A DNA stretch of 64,000 nt from Aliirhizobium wenxiniae (GTDB lineage: Bacteria; Pseudomonadota; Alphaproteobacteria; Rhizobiales; Rhizobiaceae): positions 806,001 to 870,000 of the forward strand of contig NZ_JACHEG010000001.1 in the NCBI RefSeq assembly GCF_014201355.1, written 5' to 3'. How positions within the stretch are numbered: the stretch's first letter is position 1; each line of letters opens with the position of its first letter. Under the pieces are notes generated by a model. The model made no database searches. It worked only from the letters and a program-made list of their open reading frames with translations, and had not been told where the DNA came from. Below, piece after piece: positions 27,427 through 37,691 of the stretch. A program made the position numbers and the translations under genes.

Positions 27427-28245
27427 ATGACATTTGAACTCATCGTCTCGCAGGGACGCATTGCCGACCGGACATCCGGAGCCATCCCCGGGGCCGCATT
27501 GACGGCAAGACTGCTTTCCAACCTCATCGGGCTTGAACCGATCGAGATCGGCAAGATTTCGTCCGCGCGGAATGACCATTGGCCGTCAGCGCTTGTAGAG
27601 GCCAATATCACGCTGACGGAGTTACAGCAGGCCGTCTCGCAAACGATCGATCGCGGCAATCGCCCACTCATGGTCGCCAACACCTGCGCCGCTAGCCTTG
27701 CCTCTCTGCCGGTCGCGGCACGGGCGCATCCGGAAGCGGTCCTTCTCTGGATCGATGCCCATGGAGACTTCAACACGCCTTTCACGACGGAAAGCGGTTA
27801 TCTCGGCGGCATGGTTCTGGCAGCAGCCTGCGGCATGTGGGAGAGTGGCCACGGCAGCGGTATTGATCCGAAAAATGTCATTGTCATCGGCGGACGGGAC
27901 ATTGATCCCGCAGAAGCTGACCTGATGAAACAGGCCGGGCTGCGCATCATTCCCCCATCAACCGCGACGCCGCAGGCGATATTTTCCGAAATCGGCGACC
28001 GGGAGATATGGATCCATGTCGATTGGGACGTACTTGAACCCGCACATATTCCGGCCGCCTACGCGATTGCCGATGGTCTCTTGCCCAATACACTACGGGA
28101 AATTTTCTCAGCACTTCCAAAACACCGGATCGTAGGCATCGAACTCGCGGAATTCGAAGCATCCGGCGAATGGTCGAAAGATGAGAAAGCCCTTGATGTC
28201 ATCGCCAACATCGTCTCGCCGCTATTGTTCGAAAGCTCAACATGA
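27427..28245 (+). CDS. Arginase/ureohydrolase-family protein with altered metal site
   Basis: A 272-residue ureohydrolase-fold protein. Two metal motifs are present: DAHGDFNTP (Asp110, His112, Asp114) and HVDWDVLEP (Asp199, Asp201). The first metal histidine, normally in GGDHS, is replaced: the equivalent strand reads VANTCAAS (83-90). It is therefore probably not a standard arginase or agmatinase, and may hold one metal or use Cys87. The start is tentative (ATG 27427, weak ribosome binding site). It overlaps the following NUDIX gene by four bases, so they are co-translated. Confidence 0.8.
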   Translation: MTFELIVSQGRIADRTSGAIPGAALTARLLSNLIGLEPIEIGKISSARNDHWPSALVEANITLTELQQAVSQTIDRGNRPLMVANTCAASLASLPVAARAHPEAVLLWIDAHGDFNTPFTTESGYLGGMVLAAACGMWESGHGSGIDPKNVIVIGGRDIDPAEADLMKQAGLRIIPPSTATPQAIFSEIGDREIWIHVDWDVLEPAHIPAAYAIADGLLPNTLREIFSALPKHRIVGIELAEFEASGEWSKDEKALDVIANIVSPLLFESST

Positions 28246-28658
28246 TGACGCAGACAATCCGCATCGCAGCCGCCGTTATCATTCGCGCCGACGGCCAGAC
28301 ACTTCTTGTTCGCAAACGGGAAACGACCGCCTTCATGCAGCCCGGCGGCAAGATCGAGCCGAAGGAAACCCCGTCATCCGCTCTTCTGCGCGAACTCGTG
28401 GAGGAAATCGGCCTGCATGTTTCACCTGAAGACCTGCACCCTTTGGGCTATTTCGAAGCGCCAGCCGCCAATGAAGCAGGTTTCACCGTCTCAGCCGATG
28501 TCTTCCTGATCGAGATCGGTAATATCCATATCGCCAGATCTGCCGCGATTGAAGAACTGCGTTGGATAGATCCGGAGAAGCCGGGCGATATCACCATGGC
28601 AGAACTCACCGAGCACCACATCCTGCCCGCCTTTCTGCAGAAACGCGCCGGGGGTTAA
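28242..28658 (+). CDS. NUDIX hydrolase
   Basis: A 138-residue NUDIX protein. The complete box G-x5-E-x7-REU-x-EE-x-GU is seen as GGKIEPKETPSSALLREL then VEEIGL. It hydrolyses a nucleoside diphosphate linked to another moiety; the substrate is unknown, and damaged dNTPs are the default guess. Its start lies in the stop of the ureohydrolase-like gene (ATGA). Confidence 0.9.
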   Translation: MMTQTIRIAAAVIIRADGQTLLVRKRETTAFMQPGGKIEPKETPSSALLRELVEEIGLHVSPEDLHPLGYFEAPAANEAGFTVSADVFLIEIGNIHIARSAAIEELRWIDPEKPGDITMAELTEHHILPAFLQKRAGG

Positions 28659-28716
28659 CCCGACGCGCTTGAAAGATCACGGCTCACACCGAGGCCATGC
28701 CCCGGCTTGCAAAAGG

Positions 28717-29262
28717 TCAGTGACCGGAGAATTCAGCCAGTGTGCGGACCTCTACGCCAAGCGCTTCGAGGTTCTTGCGGCCGCCGAGATCCGGCAGGTC
28801 GATGACGAAGCAGGCGGAGACGACTTCCGCACCGATCTGGCGCAGCAGCTTGACGGCGCCGACAGCAGTACCGCCGGTCGCGATCAGGTCGTCGCAGAGG
28901 ATTACTTTTTCGCCCGGCTTTACCGCATCGACATGGATTTCCATCTCGTCGGTACCGTATTCCAGCGCATAGGCCATGCTGACCGTGCGATAGGGCAGCT
29001 TGCCCTTCTTGCGGATCGGCACAAAACCGGCCGAAAGCTGATGCGCCATAGCGCCACCCAGAATGAAGCCGCGTGCTTCCATGCCGGCAATCTTGTCGAC
29101 GCCGAATCCCTCATAGGGCTTCACCAGTTCATCCACCGCGAGACGGAAGGCTGCTGCATCACCCAGCAAGGTGGTGATATCGCGAAAGATGATGCCGGGC
29201 TTGGGATAATCCGGAATGGAGCGGATCGCAGCGGCGAGGATGTCTTTGGTTGAGGCAGTCAT
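28717..29262 (-). CDS. apt: Adenine phosphoribosyltransferase
   Basis: Salvages adenine to AMP using PRPP. The 181 residues have the PRPP loop [14 protein letters not shown] and the APRT-type [11 protein letters not shown] and EARGFILGG segments. ATG 29262 is chosen for family length with AGGG upstream. It follows petC on the same strand, separated by a terminator at 29341-29364, so it is independently transcribed. It converges with the NUDIX gene. Confidence 0.96.
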   Translation of the reverse strand: MTASTKDILAAAIRSIPDYPKPGIIFRDITTLLGDAAAFRLAVDELVKPYEGFGVDKIAGMEARGFILGGAMAHQLSAGFVPIRKKGKLPYRTVSMAYALEYGTDEMEIHVDAVKPGEKVILCDDLIATGGTAVGAVKLLRQIGAEVVSACFVIDLPDLGGRKNLEALGVEVRTLAEFSGH

Positions 29263-29340
29263 GATAACCCTGTTAGTCGTCTTACGGCGGCATGCCTTCC
29301 GCCATTCGAACGAATGGCCTGATGGAAGATGCGCGCGCAT

Positions 29341-29364
29341 GAAAAAGGCGGCCGAAGCCGCCTT
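29341..29364 (-). terminator. Terminator of the petABC operon
   Basis: Reverse strand: stem AAGGCGGC/GCCGCCTT with a stable TTCG loop, followed by TTT. It begins 25 bases after the petC stop. Confidence 0.92.
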
Positions 29365-29388
29365 CACTATCTTTGACCCGGCTTCGGA

Positions 29389-30270
29389 TCAATGTTCCTT
29401 ATTGGCATAGACCGACTTCTTCGTCAGGTAAATGAGCCCGCTGAAGATCACCAGAAATACCATGACCATGAAACCGGTACGCTTGCGTTCCTCCAGATGC
29501 GGCTCTGCAGCCCACATCAGGAAGGCGGCAATGTCCTTGGCATACTGATCCACCGTCTGCGGTGAACCGTCGTCATAGGTCACCTGATCGTCGGCAATCG
29601 GCGGCGCCATGGCAAGCGAGGCGGCATTGGCGAAATAGGGATTGTAATGCCCGCCTTCCGCCACTTCCACGCCTTCAGGCGGCTCCTGATAGCCGGTGAT
29701 CAGCGAGTAGATATAATCCGGCCCGCCTTCCTGATACTGCGTGAAGATGTCGACGACGAATTGCGGGAAGCCGCGCGTGATACCGCGCGCCTTGCCGAGC
29801 AGCGAGAAGTCCGGCGGCGCAGCCCCGTTATTGGCCGCCGCAGCGGCCTGGTGGTTGGGGAACGGCGACGGGAAGTGGTCGGACGGCACGCCGGCACGTT
29901 CGAACATTTCGCCATCATCATTCGGGCCGTCCTGGATCTGATAGTTGGCGGCAAAGGCTTTCACCTGAGCTTCCGAATATCCAAGCTCACCGAGCGTCCG
30001 GAAAGGCACCAGCTCCATCGAATGGCAGGCAGAACAGACTTCCGTATAGACCTTCAAACCACGCTGAAGCTGCTGCTTGTCGTAATGGCCGAAAGGTCCG
30101 GCAAAGCTCCATTTCACATTCTTTGGATGGTGGATCGGATAATGCGGTGTAGCACCCTCCGCATGGGCTTCAGCCCCAGCGGCGTCGTGGTTTTCCTGCG
30201 CATTGGCCTGGGCGATACCCAATCCGGCCAGAAGCGCCAGGGAGAGAAGGCTTGTAGCAAGCTTTTTCAT
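29389..30270 (-). CDS. petC: Cytochrome c1 of the bc1 complex
   Basis: A 293-residue haem protein of complex III that passes electrons from the Rieske centre to cytochrome c. The signal peptide (MKKLATSLLSLALLAGLGIAQ..., cleaved near ANA) is followed by the c-type haem motif CSACH at 79-83 and the axial Met221 in SLAMAPP. A C-terminal helix (about 267-284) anchors it with the bulk in the periplasm. In Bradyrhizobium cytochrome b and c1 are fused in one fbcH gene; here they are separate, as in Agrobacterium and Rhodobacter. Confidence 0.96.
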   Translation of the reverse strand: MKKLATSLLSLALLAGLGIAQANAQENHDAAGAEAHAEGATPHYPIHHPKNVKWSFAGPFGHYDKQQLQRGLKVYTEVCSACHSMELVPFRTLGELGYSEAQVKAFAANYQIQDGPNDDGEMFERAGVPSDHFPSPFPNHQAAAAANNGAAPPDFSLLGKARGITRGFPQFVVDIFTQYQEGGPDYIYSLITGYQEPPEGVEVAEGGHYNPYFANAASLAMAPPIADDQVTYDDGSPQTVDQYAKDIAAFLMWAAEPHLEERKRTGFMVMVFLVIFSGLIYLTKKSVYANKEH

Positions 30271-30290
30271 GTGTCGATCCCTCTCCGCGC

Positions 30291-31625
30291 TCACGCCGTA
30301 GCCTTGGCCGGTTCGGTCGTATCCGAGCCTGCCTTCTTGCTCTTCTGCTCCAGCACCGCTTCGGTGATCGAGTTCGGAATTCGCCGTGGCGTTTCGAACA
30401 GGCCGAGAAGCGGCATGATCACCAGGAAGAAGCCGAAGTAATAGAGCGTGCCGAGCTGCGAATAGCCGACATAATTGCCCTTCAGTTCGCCGCCGAACAG
30501 CAGCGAGATCAACCCGCCACCCTCTGCCGGCATGGCGCCGAGCCAGCCGAGGAAGATCGAGTTGGCAACGAAAATCCAGAAGAACAGCTTGTACCACGGA
30601 CGATAGACGGCCGACCTGACCTTTGACGTGTCGAGCCAGGGCAGGAAGAACAGGATGATGATCGAACCGAACATCACGAGCACGCCGCCGAGCTTTGAAT
30701 CGATCGGGCCGACATTGAAGGTGATCGCACGCAGCATCGCGTAGAACGGCAGGTAATACCATTCAGGCACGATATGCGCCGGTGTCTTCAGGGCGTCGGC
30801 CGGGATGTAATTGTCCGGATGGCCGAGATAGTTCGGCATGTAGAAGATGAACCAGGCATAGACGATCAGAAAGATCGACACGCCGAAAGCATCCTTCAGC
30901 GTAGCATAGGGCGTGAAAGGCACCGTATCGGTCTTCGACTTCACCTCGACGCCGGTCGGGTTCGTCTGGCCGGTGACATGCAGCGCCCAGACGTGCAGGA
31001 CAACGACGCCGGCAATCATGAACGGCAGCAGATAGTGAAGCGAGAAGAACCGGTTCAGCGTCGGCTGGTCGACGGCAAAGCCGCCGAGCAGGAACTGCTG
31101 AATCCATTCACCCACCAACGGGAAGGCGGTGAAGAAGCCGGTAATGACGGTTGCGCCCCAGAAGGACATCTGTCCCCAGGGAAGCACGTAACCCATGAAG
31201 CCGGTAGCCATCATAAGCAGGTAGATGACGACGCCGAGGATCCAGAGGATTTCGCGCGGTGCCTTGTAGGAGCCGTAATAGAGACCGCGGGCAATATGCA
31301 GATAGACCGCGATGAAGAAGAAGGATGCACCATTGGAGTGCATGTAGCGCAACAGCCAGCCGTGGTTGACGTCGCGCATGATCTTTTCGACAGAGACGAA
31401 AGCCTCGGCGGTCGACGCCGTGTAATGCATTGCCAGCACAACACCACTCAGGATCTGCACGATCAGCATCACCGAGAGCATTGCACCGAATGTGTAGGCG
31501 TAATTCAGGTTACGCGGCACCGGATAGGCGACGAAACTGTCATACACCATGCGCGGCAAAGGCAGCCGCTGGTCGATCCACCGTTCGATCCCCGTCGACG
31601 GTTGATAAGACGAATGTCCACTCAT
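30291..31625 (-). CDS. petB: Cytochrome b of the bc1 complex
   Basis: A 444-residue integral membrane subunit with eight or nine helices that holds haems bL and bH and both quinone sites. Visible features: [32 protein letters not shown] at the Qo site, and the PEWY motif in [17 protein letters not shown]. The C-terminal tail ([17 protein letters not shown]) is soluble. It sits between petA (11 bases upstream) and petC (20 bases downstream) in one operon. Confidence 0.97.
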   Translation of the reverse strand: MSGHSSYQPSTGIERWIDQRLPLPRMVYDSFVAYPVPRNLNYAYTFGAMLSVMLIVQILSGVVLAMHYTASTAEAFVSVEKIMRDVNHGWLLRYMHSNGASFFFIAVYLHIARGLYYGSYKAPREILWILGVVIYLLMMATGFMGYVLPWGQMSFWGATVITGFFTAFPLVGEWIQQFLLGGFAVDQPTLNRFFSLHYLLPFMIAGVVVLHVWALHVTGQTNPTGVEVKSKTDTVPFTPYATLKDAFGVSIFLIVYAWFIFYMPNYLGHPDNYIPADALKTPAHIVPEWYYLPFYAMLRAITFNVGPIDSKLGGVLVMFGSIIILFFLPWLDTSKVRSAVYRPWYKLFFWIFVANSIFLGWLGAMPAEGGGLISLLFGGELKGNYVGYSQLGTLYYFGFFLVIMPLLGLFETPRRIPNSITEAVLEQKSKKAGSDTTEPAKATA

Positions 31626-31636
31626 ATGTCAGCCCC

Positions 31637-32215
31637 TCACCCGATCCTGATCACGGTATCGCTTGCGAATGCGAATGTCGGAATTGCAAGGTTCTGCGGT
31701 GCAGGACCTTTTCGGATGCGGCCCGCAGTATCGTAATGCGAGCCATGGCAGGGACAGAACCATCCGTTGAAATCGCCGGACTGACCGAGCGGAACACAGC
31801 CGAGATGGGTGCAGGAGCCGATCATCACGATCCAGTTCTCCTTACCCTCACCGGCAGAGCGGTCGAGGCCAGTCGCCTCTGCATCTGCCGCGATATTGGC
31901 ATTGCGGGCAACGGGATCCTTCAGGTCGGACAGTTGAACGGCATTGGCTTCTTCTACTTCCTTGGGCGTGCGGTTGCGTATGAACACCGGCTTGCCGCGC
32001 CATTTGACGGTCAGCGACATGCCCGGTTGCAGCGCTGCGACATTCACCTCGATCGAGGCGAGTGCCAGTGTTGACGCATCCGGGCGCATCTGGTCGATAA
32101 ATGGCCATGCAACGGCCGCAGCACCCACAGCGCCGGCCATGCCGGTCGTCAGATAGAGGAAATCGCGGCGCGTGGGTTCGCTCACCGTTCCTTCACTTGG
32201 ATTATGCTCACTCAC
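31637..32215 (-). CDS. petA: Rieske iron-sulfur subunit of the bc1 complex
   Basis: A 192-residue Tat-exported, membrane-anchored subunit. The twin arginine and helix read RRDFLYLTTGMAGAVGAAA (residues 17-35). The 2Fe-2S ligands are in CTHLGC (Cys135, His137, Cys140) and CPCHGSH (Cys154, Cys156, His157). The start is GTG 32215, with GAGGATGG upstream. It is the first gene of petABC; a long upstream region carries an FNR/FixK box. Confidence 0.96.
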   Translation of the reverse strand: MSEHNPSEGTVSEPTRRDFLYLTTGMAGAVGAAAVAWPFIDQMRPDASTLALASIEVNVAALQPGMSLTVKWRGKPVFIRNRTPKEVEEANAVQLSDLKDPVARNANIAADAEATGLDRSAGEGKENWIVMIGSCTHLGCVPLGQSGDFNGWFCPCHGSHYDTAGRIRKGPAPQNLAIPTFAFASDTVIRIG

Positions 32216-32458
32216 GGTTCAACCATCCTCTCATGCAATGTCCCTGTCATCCGCATGCCTCCTCCTGGCTGTGGTCAACCTCCGTCACCATAGATCGAAC
32301 ACCGATTCCCCAGCAAGCCAGTGCGATCTTTGATTTGATCGCAGATAAACTTGCCGCTTGGCAAGGCCTACGACCGGATGAAGGAACATGATTTCTATTT
32401 TGGCATGTAATCGACAGGGCACTGCAACATTGTCTTGCGACACTATGCAGCGGCCATG

Positions 32459-32500
32459 ATTTAACCTGCGATATCAATGGGGAACTTGATTTGGATCAAG
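32459..32500 (-). promoter_or_regulatory. Perfect FNR/FixK box with -10 for petABC
   Basis: TTGAT-TTGG-ATCAA at 32486-32499 (six-base arms counting the flanking C/G) matches the anaerobox consensus exactly. On the reverse strand a -10 candidate TTAAAT (32464-32459) lies 31 bases from the box centre, giving the -41 placement typical of class II activation, with a start near 32452. The forward gene at 32594 could also be a target. The rest of the 378-bp gap holds no gene I can support. Confidence 0.6.
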
Positions 32501-32593
32501 CGTATTTTGCAGCCGGGTTGTGCAAACATGTTGCGTTGCAAGAGACATTTGCGCGTGCTAATTCATCCATCAAGTGAAGCTTCGGACCCGATC

Positions 32594-33538
32594 ATGACCT
32601 CAAGAAAGATCCTTTCCGTCGCAATCTGCGTCATCGTGTCGCTCGTAATACTGGCAATCGGCACGCGATACCTGCATCCCCACTGGATGTTCGCCACACT
32701 TCATAGCCTGCAATTGCACGCGGCCGTGGCATGCAGTCTGGTTATGCTTTTTGCCTTGGCTCTTCACCGCACCCTCGTCTCCATGCTTCTGCTTGCCGGA
32801 TCGCTAGCCCTTGCCGGTCACGCCGTAATCATGGGATGGGATTACACAGGGATGGCGAAGGAAAACGACGCAAATGCCCCCAGCTTCAGACTACTCTCCT
32901 TCAACATTCTGAAGGAAAATGAGAAAAACGGCGAAGCCATTGCGAGAATGATCGCCAATTCGGGCGCCGATGTCGTCAACATCATGGAAGCTGAACCACT
33001 TGAGGCTCACCTCTCATTGCTTGGCTCAAGCTATCCCTACCACATTGGCTGCGGTGTTCTGACCGCCGGATGCGATCAGCTGATGTTATCGAAAACACCG
33101 CTCGAGCGAGGAACGATCCGAAGCCTGAGCACACTGTTCAGCGACCGTTTCATTCTGGCCGAAACGGAAATCAGAGGACACAAGGTCAATATTGCCGGGA
33201 TCCATACAACCAAACCCTATTTCGATGAATTCCAGACCGTAGAACTGGTGCACGCCACCCTCGCCATGGAAAAGGTGCAAGGCCCGCTTGTCCTTTCGGG
33301 CGATTTCAACGCCTCCTCGCTAGCTCCCAATATCCGCAGCTTCTTCACTTGGACAGGGCTTAGATCGGCATCGTATGAACCACCGACATGGCCTGTCAGC
33401 CTCGGCAAGTTCGGACTGCCGATCGACCATGTCTATGTCCGGGCACCGTTGAAGATCAGATCGATCTCCACTCTGCCGAGCGCTTATGGGTCAAATCATG
33501 CCGGACTGATGGCAGAGCTTGTCATCAGCAACCAGTGA
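32594..33538 (+). CDS. Endonuclease/exonuclease/phosphatase-fold membrane protein
   Basis: A 314-residue protein with about three N-terminal helices (residues 5-90) and an EEP catalytic domain beginning at LLSFNILKENEKN. Catalytic-type motifs are IMEAEP (Glu), the GDFNAS segment, GLPIDHVYVR and SNHAGL, so it should be an active metal-dependent phosphodiesterase facing the periplasm. The substrate (nucleic acid or phospholipid headgroup) is unknown. The start is tentative: ATG 32594 precedes the first helix but has only a weak ribosome binding site. Confidence 0.82.
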   Translation: MTSRKILSVAICVIVSLVILAIGTRYLHPHWMFATLHSLQLHAAVACSLVMLFALALHRTLVSMLLLAGSLALAGHAVIMGWDYTGMAKENDANAPSFRLLSFNILKENEKNGEAIARMIANSGADVVNIMEAEPLEAHLSLLGSSYPYHIGCGVLTAGCDQLMLSKTPLERGTIRSLSTLFSDRFILAETEIRGHKVNIAGIHTTKPYFDEFQTVELVHATLAMEKVQGPLVLSGDFNASSLAPNIRSFFTWTGLRSASYEPPTWPVSLGKFGLPIDHVYVRAPLKIRSISTLPSAYGSNHAGLMAELVISNQ

Positions 33539-33542
33539 AGAC

Positions 33543-35408
33543 CTATTGTGCGGCATCGGCGGCAAGAAAGCCGCCTGTCTGCCGTGACCAGAGTTCGGAA
33601 TAAAGGCCGCCTGCGGAAACCAGTTCGCTATGCGTCCCTTCTTCCACGATCCGCCCCTTGTCCATCACGATCAGGCGGTCGAGCATCGCAATCGTTGATA
33701 AGCGATGGGCAATGGCAAGCACTGTCTTGCCCTGCATAAGACCGTCGAGGCTGGCCTGGATCGCAGCCTCGACCTCTGAATCAAGCGCCGAGGTCGCCTC
33801 GTCGAGAATGAGGATCGGCGCATCCTTGAGCATGACGCGGGCAATCGCGATCCTCTGGCGCTGCCCGCCCGAAAGCTTGACGCCACGCTCGCCCACATGC
33901 GCATCGAAACCTCTGCGCCCGCGCTGGTCCACCAGATTGCAGATGAACTCGTCGGCCTGCGCCTTCTCGGCCGCGGCGAGCAGTTGCGCGTCCGTTGCAT
34001 CCGGACGGCCGAAAAGAATGTTGTCGCGGATCGACCGATGCAGCAGCGACGTGTCCTGAGTGACCATGCCTATCTGCGCTCTCAGCGTTTCCTGGCTGAC
34101 TTTGGAAATATCCTGGCCATCGATCTCGATCTGGCCGCCTTCCAGGTCGTAGAATCGCAAGAGCAGATTAACGAGCGTCGACTTACCCGCTCCCGAACGC
34201 CCGATAATGCCGACCTTTTCGCCGGCACGAACGGTCAGATCCAGATGATCGATGACACCTTTTTCCTTTCCGTAGTGGAAGCTGACGTCATTGAACCGGA
34301 TCTGCGGCCGCTCGACCTTGAGCGCCTGCGCGCTGGGCACATCGGTCAACCCGATTGGCTGAGAAATCAGCTCTGCCGCGTTTTGTACCGTGCCGAAATT
34401 GCGCATGATCCCGTTGAACTGCGTCATCAGGCGACCAAGCAGGAAATTCAGTCGCAGCACCAGTGCCAGCGTGAAAGCGACCGCACCGGAGCTGATATTG
34501 CCCTGCAGCCAGAGATGAATGCAGAGCGCCGCCATCGACGTGATCATCACACCCGACAGCAGCGCCATAGATGCCCGAACGCCGGTGATGAACCGGGTAA
34601 ACATCAGCGTCGTCGACTGGAACGTGTTGAACCCCTCTCGCATGTAGCGGTCATTCGCCTCATCGCGACCGAACAGGCGCAGCGTCTGGATATTGCTATA
34701 GGCGTCGACCATCCGGCCCGATAGCATCGAGGCAGCCTCCGCCGTCTCCTTCGAATGGTAGCGGATACGCGGCACGAAATAACGTGCGAGCGCAGTAAAG
34801 ATCGCCACCCAGGCTAGCACCAACACCGCCAGCCGCCAGTCGAGCCCGCCGACCAGCATCAGCATCGACACCGAATAGATGCAGACGAACCAGACACTTT
34901 CCATCAGCGAGGTCACGAGGTCGCCCGCCGCCTGCCCGCCCGACCAGACCTTTGTCACGATCCGCCCGGCAAAATCGTTCTGGAAGAAGGACAGGGATTG
35001 CCGCGCCACATGCTGGTAGGACTGCCAGCGAACCAGATTATAAAACCCCGGCGTGATGATCTGCTGATCGACAAGCGCGGTTGCCAACGTCACCAGGAAG
35101 CGTATGGCGCCAATCAGCACCAGCATCCCGCCCAGTTCCCAGCCATGCACGGCCAGAAGACCGTCCCATCCCTGCGCGCGATCGATGCTGGCCAGAATAT
35201 CGACGAGACGGCCGACAAACCAGAATAGTGCCGCCTCGATTGCAGCCGTCAGCCCGCCGAGAACCAACATGGCGAGGAATGGCGTCTTGGCCTGCCGTAC
35301 ATAGAACCAGATGAAGGCAATCGTTCCTTCCGGCGGCCGCAGATCCCCCTTTTCTGCAAAGGGGCTAATACGTGTCTCGAAAAAGCGGAAGAACTGGGTG
35401 ATGGCCAT
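33543..35408 (-). CDS. ABC exporter (half-transporter, MsbA-like), first copy
   Basis: A 621-residue fused permease-ATPase. The six-helix domain (about 1-340) is followed by an ATPase with Walker A GRSGAGKST, signature LSGGQRQRIAIAR, Walker B ILILDEATSALD with its catalytic Glu, and the H-loop AHRLST. It dimerises and exports a lipid, peptide or drug. It is closely similar to the exporter at 37682-39535, and the two flank a chemoreceptor gene. ATG 35408 is preferred over an in-frame GTG at 35450. Confidence 0.92.
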   Translation of the reverse strand: MAITQFFRFFETRISPFAEKGDLRPPEGTIAFIWFYVRQAKTPFLAMLVLGGLTAAIEAALFWFVGRLVDILASIDRAQGWDGLLAVHGWELGGMLVLIGAIRFLVTLATALVDQQIITPGFYNLVRWQSYQHVARQSLSFFQNDFAGRIVTKVWSGGQAAGDLVTSLMESVWFVCIYSVSMLMLVGGLDWRLAVLVLAWVAIFTALARYFVPRIRYHSKETAEAASMLSGRMVDAYSNIQTLRLFGRDEANDRYMREGFNTFQSTTLMFTRFITGVRASMALLSGVMITSMAALCIHLWLQGNISSGAVAFTLALVLRLNFLLGRLMTQFNGIMRNFGTVQNAAELISQPIGLTDVPSAQALKVERPQIRFNDVSFHYGKEKGVIDHLDLTVRAGEKVGIIGRSGAGKSTLVNLLLRFYDLEGGQIEIDGQDISKVSQETLRAQIGMVTQDTSLLHRSIRDNILFGRPDATDAQLLAAAEKAQADEFICNLVDQRGRRGFDAHVGERGVKLSGGQRQRIAIARVMLKDAPILILDEATSALDSEVEAAIQASLDGLMQGKTVLAIAHRLSTIAMLDRLIVMDKGRIVEEGTHSELVSAGGLYSELWSRQTGGFLAADAAQ

Positions 35409-35489
35409 GGCAACGGATATATGCCGGTTCCGCAATGCGGCAAAGGGCACCGAGATTACATTTCGGCAAGGATATCCGAGAGCCGGACA

Positions 35490-35514
35490 CGCAAACGGCG
35501 GCCGAAGCCGCCGT
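35490..35514 (-). terminator. Terminator of the chemoreceptor gene
   Basis: Reverse strand: stem ACGGCGGC/GCCGCCGT (35514-35507 with 35502-35495), TTCG loop, then TTTGC. It is 26 bases after the MCP stop. The U-run is short. Confidence 0.75.
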
Positions 35515-35539
35515 CTGTTCAGATTTTGTCAGGTGGAAC

Positions 35540-37468
35540 TTAGAATTCCGACCATTCCTGCTTCACCGCCGCAGCCGAAGAACCGCCGCCGAAGGCCGAG
35601 GCGATCTTGGCACCGAGCGCACGGGCCGGTGACGAAGCAGGGCGCGATGCAGTCGTTGCGGCACGTGGAGCAGTTCCTGCCATCCTCGTACCTTCACCCA
35701 GATTGAACTGCGCCAGCAATTCGGTCAGCGCCGCTGCCTGGGTCGCAAGGCTGTGGCTTGCAGCCGTCGTCTGCTCCACCATCGCAGCATTCTGCTGTGT
35801 GCCCTGGTCCATATGGTGAACCGAGGTGCTGATCTCGGAAAGACCAGTGGACTGTTCCCGTGCCGAAACGACGATCGAGCCGACATTGGTGTTGATCCGC
35901 TGCACTTCGGAAACGATCGTCTCCAGCGCCTTGCCGGTCTCGCCCACCAGCGTCACGCCATCGCGTACCTTCTCGCCGGACTTGGTGATGAGGCCCTTGA
36001 TCTCGCGAGCGGCATTGGCCGAGCGCTGGGCAAGCTCGCGGACTTCCTGCGCGACAACGGCAAAGCCCTTGCCCGCTTCACCAGCACGGGCCGCCTCGAC
36101 ACCGGCATTGAGAGCAAGCAGGTTCGTCTGGAAGGCAATTTCATCGATGACGCCAACGATATTGCCGATTTCTGCCGAGGACTGCTCGATCGCTTCCATC
36201 GCGGCAACTGCCTGTCGAACGACCTCGCCGGAACGCTCGGCGCCGACACGCGTCTGGTCAACCAATTTGCCCGCTTCACCCGCACGCACAGCCGAATCCT
36301 TGACCGCCGTCGTTACCTCTTCCAGTGCCGCAGCCGTCTGCTCGACGGAAGCCGCCTGCTGCTCGGTCCGCTTGGAAAGATCGTCAGCCGCCGAACGGAT
36401 TTCATTCGCACCCGCATCGATCATCCGCGCATTGTCACCGACGGAACGCAATGTCGTCTGCAGCTTGCCGACAGATTCATTGAAGTTGACGCGCAGCTGA
36501 TCGAGCTGCTCTGCAAACTGCTGGTCCAGCCGAACAGTCATGTCGCCATCGGAAAGCTTCTTCAGCCCGCTGGCGAGGGCGTCGACGGCGAACGACACAT
36601 CAGCCGCCTCGCGCGCCTTGCGCTCCTCGTTGGCGATCCGTTCGCGCTCGCCCATCGAGCGGTTGGCTTCGGTTTGTTCCTCAAGACGAACCCGCTCCAG
36701 CGCATTGTCGCGGAAAACGGCAACGGCAGCTGCCATGTCGCCGATTTCATCCGCGCGACCGGCATAAGGAATGGTGATCTGGTTGTTGCCCGCAGCCAGA
36801 GACTGCATGGAATCGGTGATCTCCGTAATCGGACGCGTCACGCGGAAAAGGCTGAGCATGGCTGCGCCGATGGCGATAGCAACGGCAAAGAGAACGCCGA
36901 TGATCGTCGAGACATAGACGAACTGCGCCATCTCCTTGGTGATCCGGCCGTCTTCGACGCTGCGAACCTTGTTGTCATCAATCAGACCCTTGAGCACATC
37001 GCTGGCCTCGGCGCCCTTCGGCACCATCTGGGCGATCATATCTCTGGCTTCATAAATCCGCGACGTGCTGATCAACTGTATGAACTGGGCGCCCATGGCA
37101 TCGTAATCGGCGACGAGCTTCTGCAGGGCTGCGTATTTTTCCTTCGCAGCCGGGATGGTGATGCCCTGCTCGTAGTTGTCGAAAGCTTCGGCACGCACCT
37201 TGTTGGCCGCCTGAAGCCGCTCGATCATCTGCTTTTTCTCGGCGGCGTTCGGCGCGGCAAGCGTCATCAGATATAGCTGCCGGACATCTGACAGCACACG
37301 GTCCATGTTGGCGATCAGGAGCGCGCGCTCCATGCGGCGGCCGATCGTGTCCGCCTGCGTCTCGATCTGGGCGACCGATCGCATGCCCAATGCGCCCTGA
37401 ACGATAAGGATGAGAACGGTGATACCGAAAAGGGCGGGAAGAAGAAATTTGATTTTTATCGTGTTCAT
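35540..37468 (-). CDS. Methyl-accepting chemotaxis protein
   Basis: A 642-residue inner-membrane chemoreceptor. Helix 1 is near 7-28, a four-helix-bundle ligand domain spans about 30-185, helix 2 about 187-210, then two HAMP-like segments, methylation helices, and the signalling tip around [23 protein letters not shown]. The last residues QEWSEF form a xWxxF pentapeptide, the CheR/CheB tether of long receptors. It probably joins the genome's general chemotaxis system; no che genes are in the window. The ligand is unknown. Confidence 0.95.
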   Translation of the reverse strand: MNTIKIKFLLPALFGITVLILIVQGALGMRSVAQIETQADTIGRRMERALLIANMDRVLSDVRQLYLMTLAAPNAAEKKQMIERLQAANKVRAEAFDNYEQGITIPAAKEKYAALQKLVADYDAMGAQFIQLISTSRIYEARDMIAQMVPKGAEASDVLKGLIDDNKVRSVEDGRITKEMAQFVYVSTIIGVLFAVAIAIGAAMLSLFRVTRPITEITDSMQSLAAGNNQITIPYAGRADEIGDMAAAVAVFRDNALERVRLEEQTEANRSMGERERIANEERKAREAADVSFAVDALASGLKKLSDGDMTVRLDQQFAEQLDQLRVNFNESVGKLQTTLRSVGDNARMIDAGANEIRSAADDLSKRTEQQAASVEQTAAALEEVTTAVKDSAVRAGEAGKLVDQTRVGAERSGEVVRQAVAAMEAIEQSSAEIGNIVGVIDEIAFQTNLLALNAGVEAARAGEAGKGFAVVAQEVRELAQRSANAAREIKGLITKSGEKVRDGVTLVGETGKALETIVSEVQRINTNVGSIVVSAREQSTGLSEISTSVHHMDQGTQQNAAMVEQTTAASHSLATQAAALTELLAQFNLGEGTRMAGTAPRAATTASRPASSPARALGAKIASAFGGGSSAAAVKQEWSEF

Positions 37469-37663
37469 CGTCTCAAACCATCAAGAATACGCAATGGTGC
37501 CATGCACCGTATGCATCCCTGACAGTTACAGATAAACAAAGGCTTACCAGCCGATGCTAATTGATAGCATCGAAAAAAGTGCGACAACGAATACCCCTAA
37601 AAAGAACTGGGCGCGTATTTGTCCTTACGCATTACGTCGCAGCGGCGTCACCTGCGTGCCATA

Positions 37664-37691
37664 TAAAAAGGAAACGGCGGATTACTCCGCC
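37664..37691 (-). terminator. Terminator-like hairpin at the end of the second ABC exporter
   Basis: Reverse strand: GGCGGA/TCCGCC stem (37691-37686 with 37681-37676) overlapping the stop codon, then GTTTCCTTTTT. Confidence 0.6.

Noticed and set aside
35753-37276. A 507-codon forward open frame opposite the chemoreceptor gene
   Set aside because: Composition is that of a mirror frame of a GC-rich gene; the reverse strand has complete MCP motifs.
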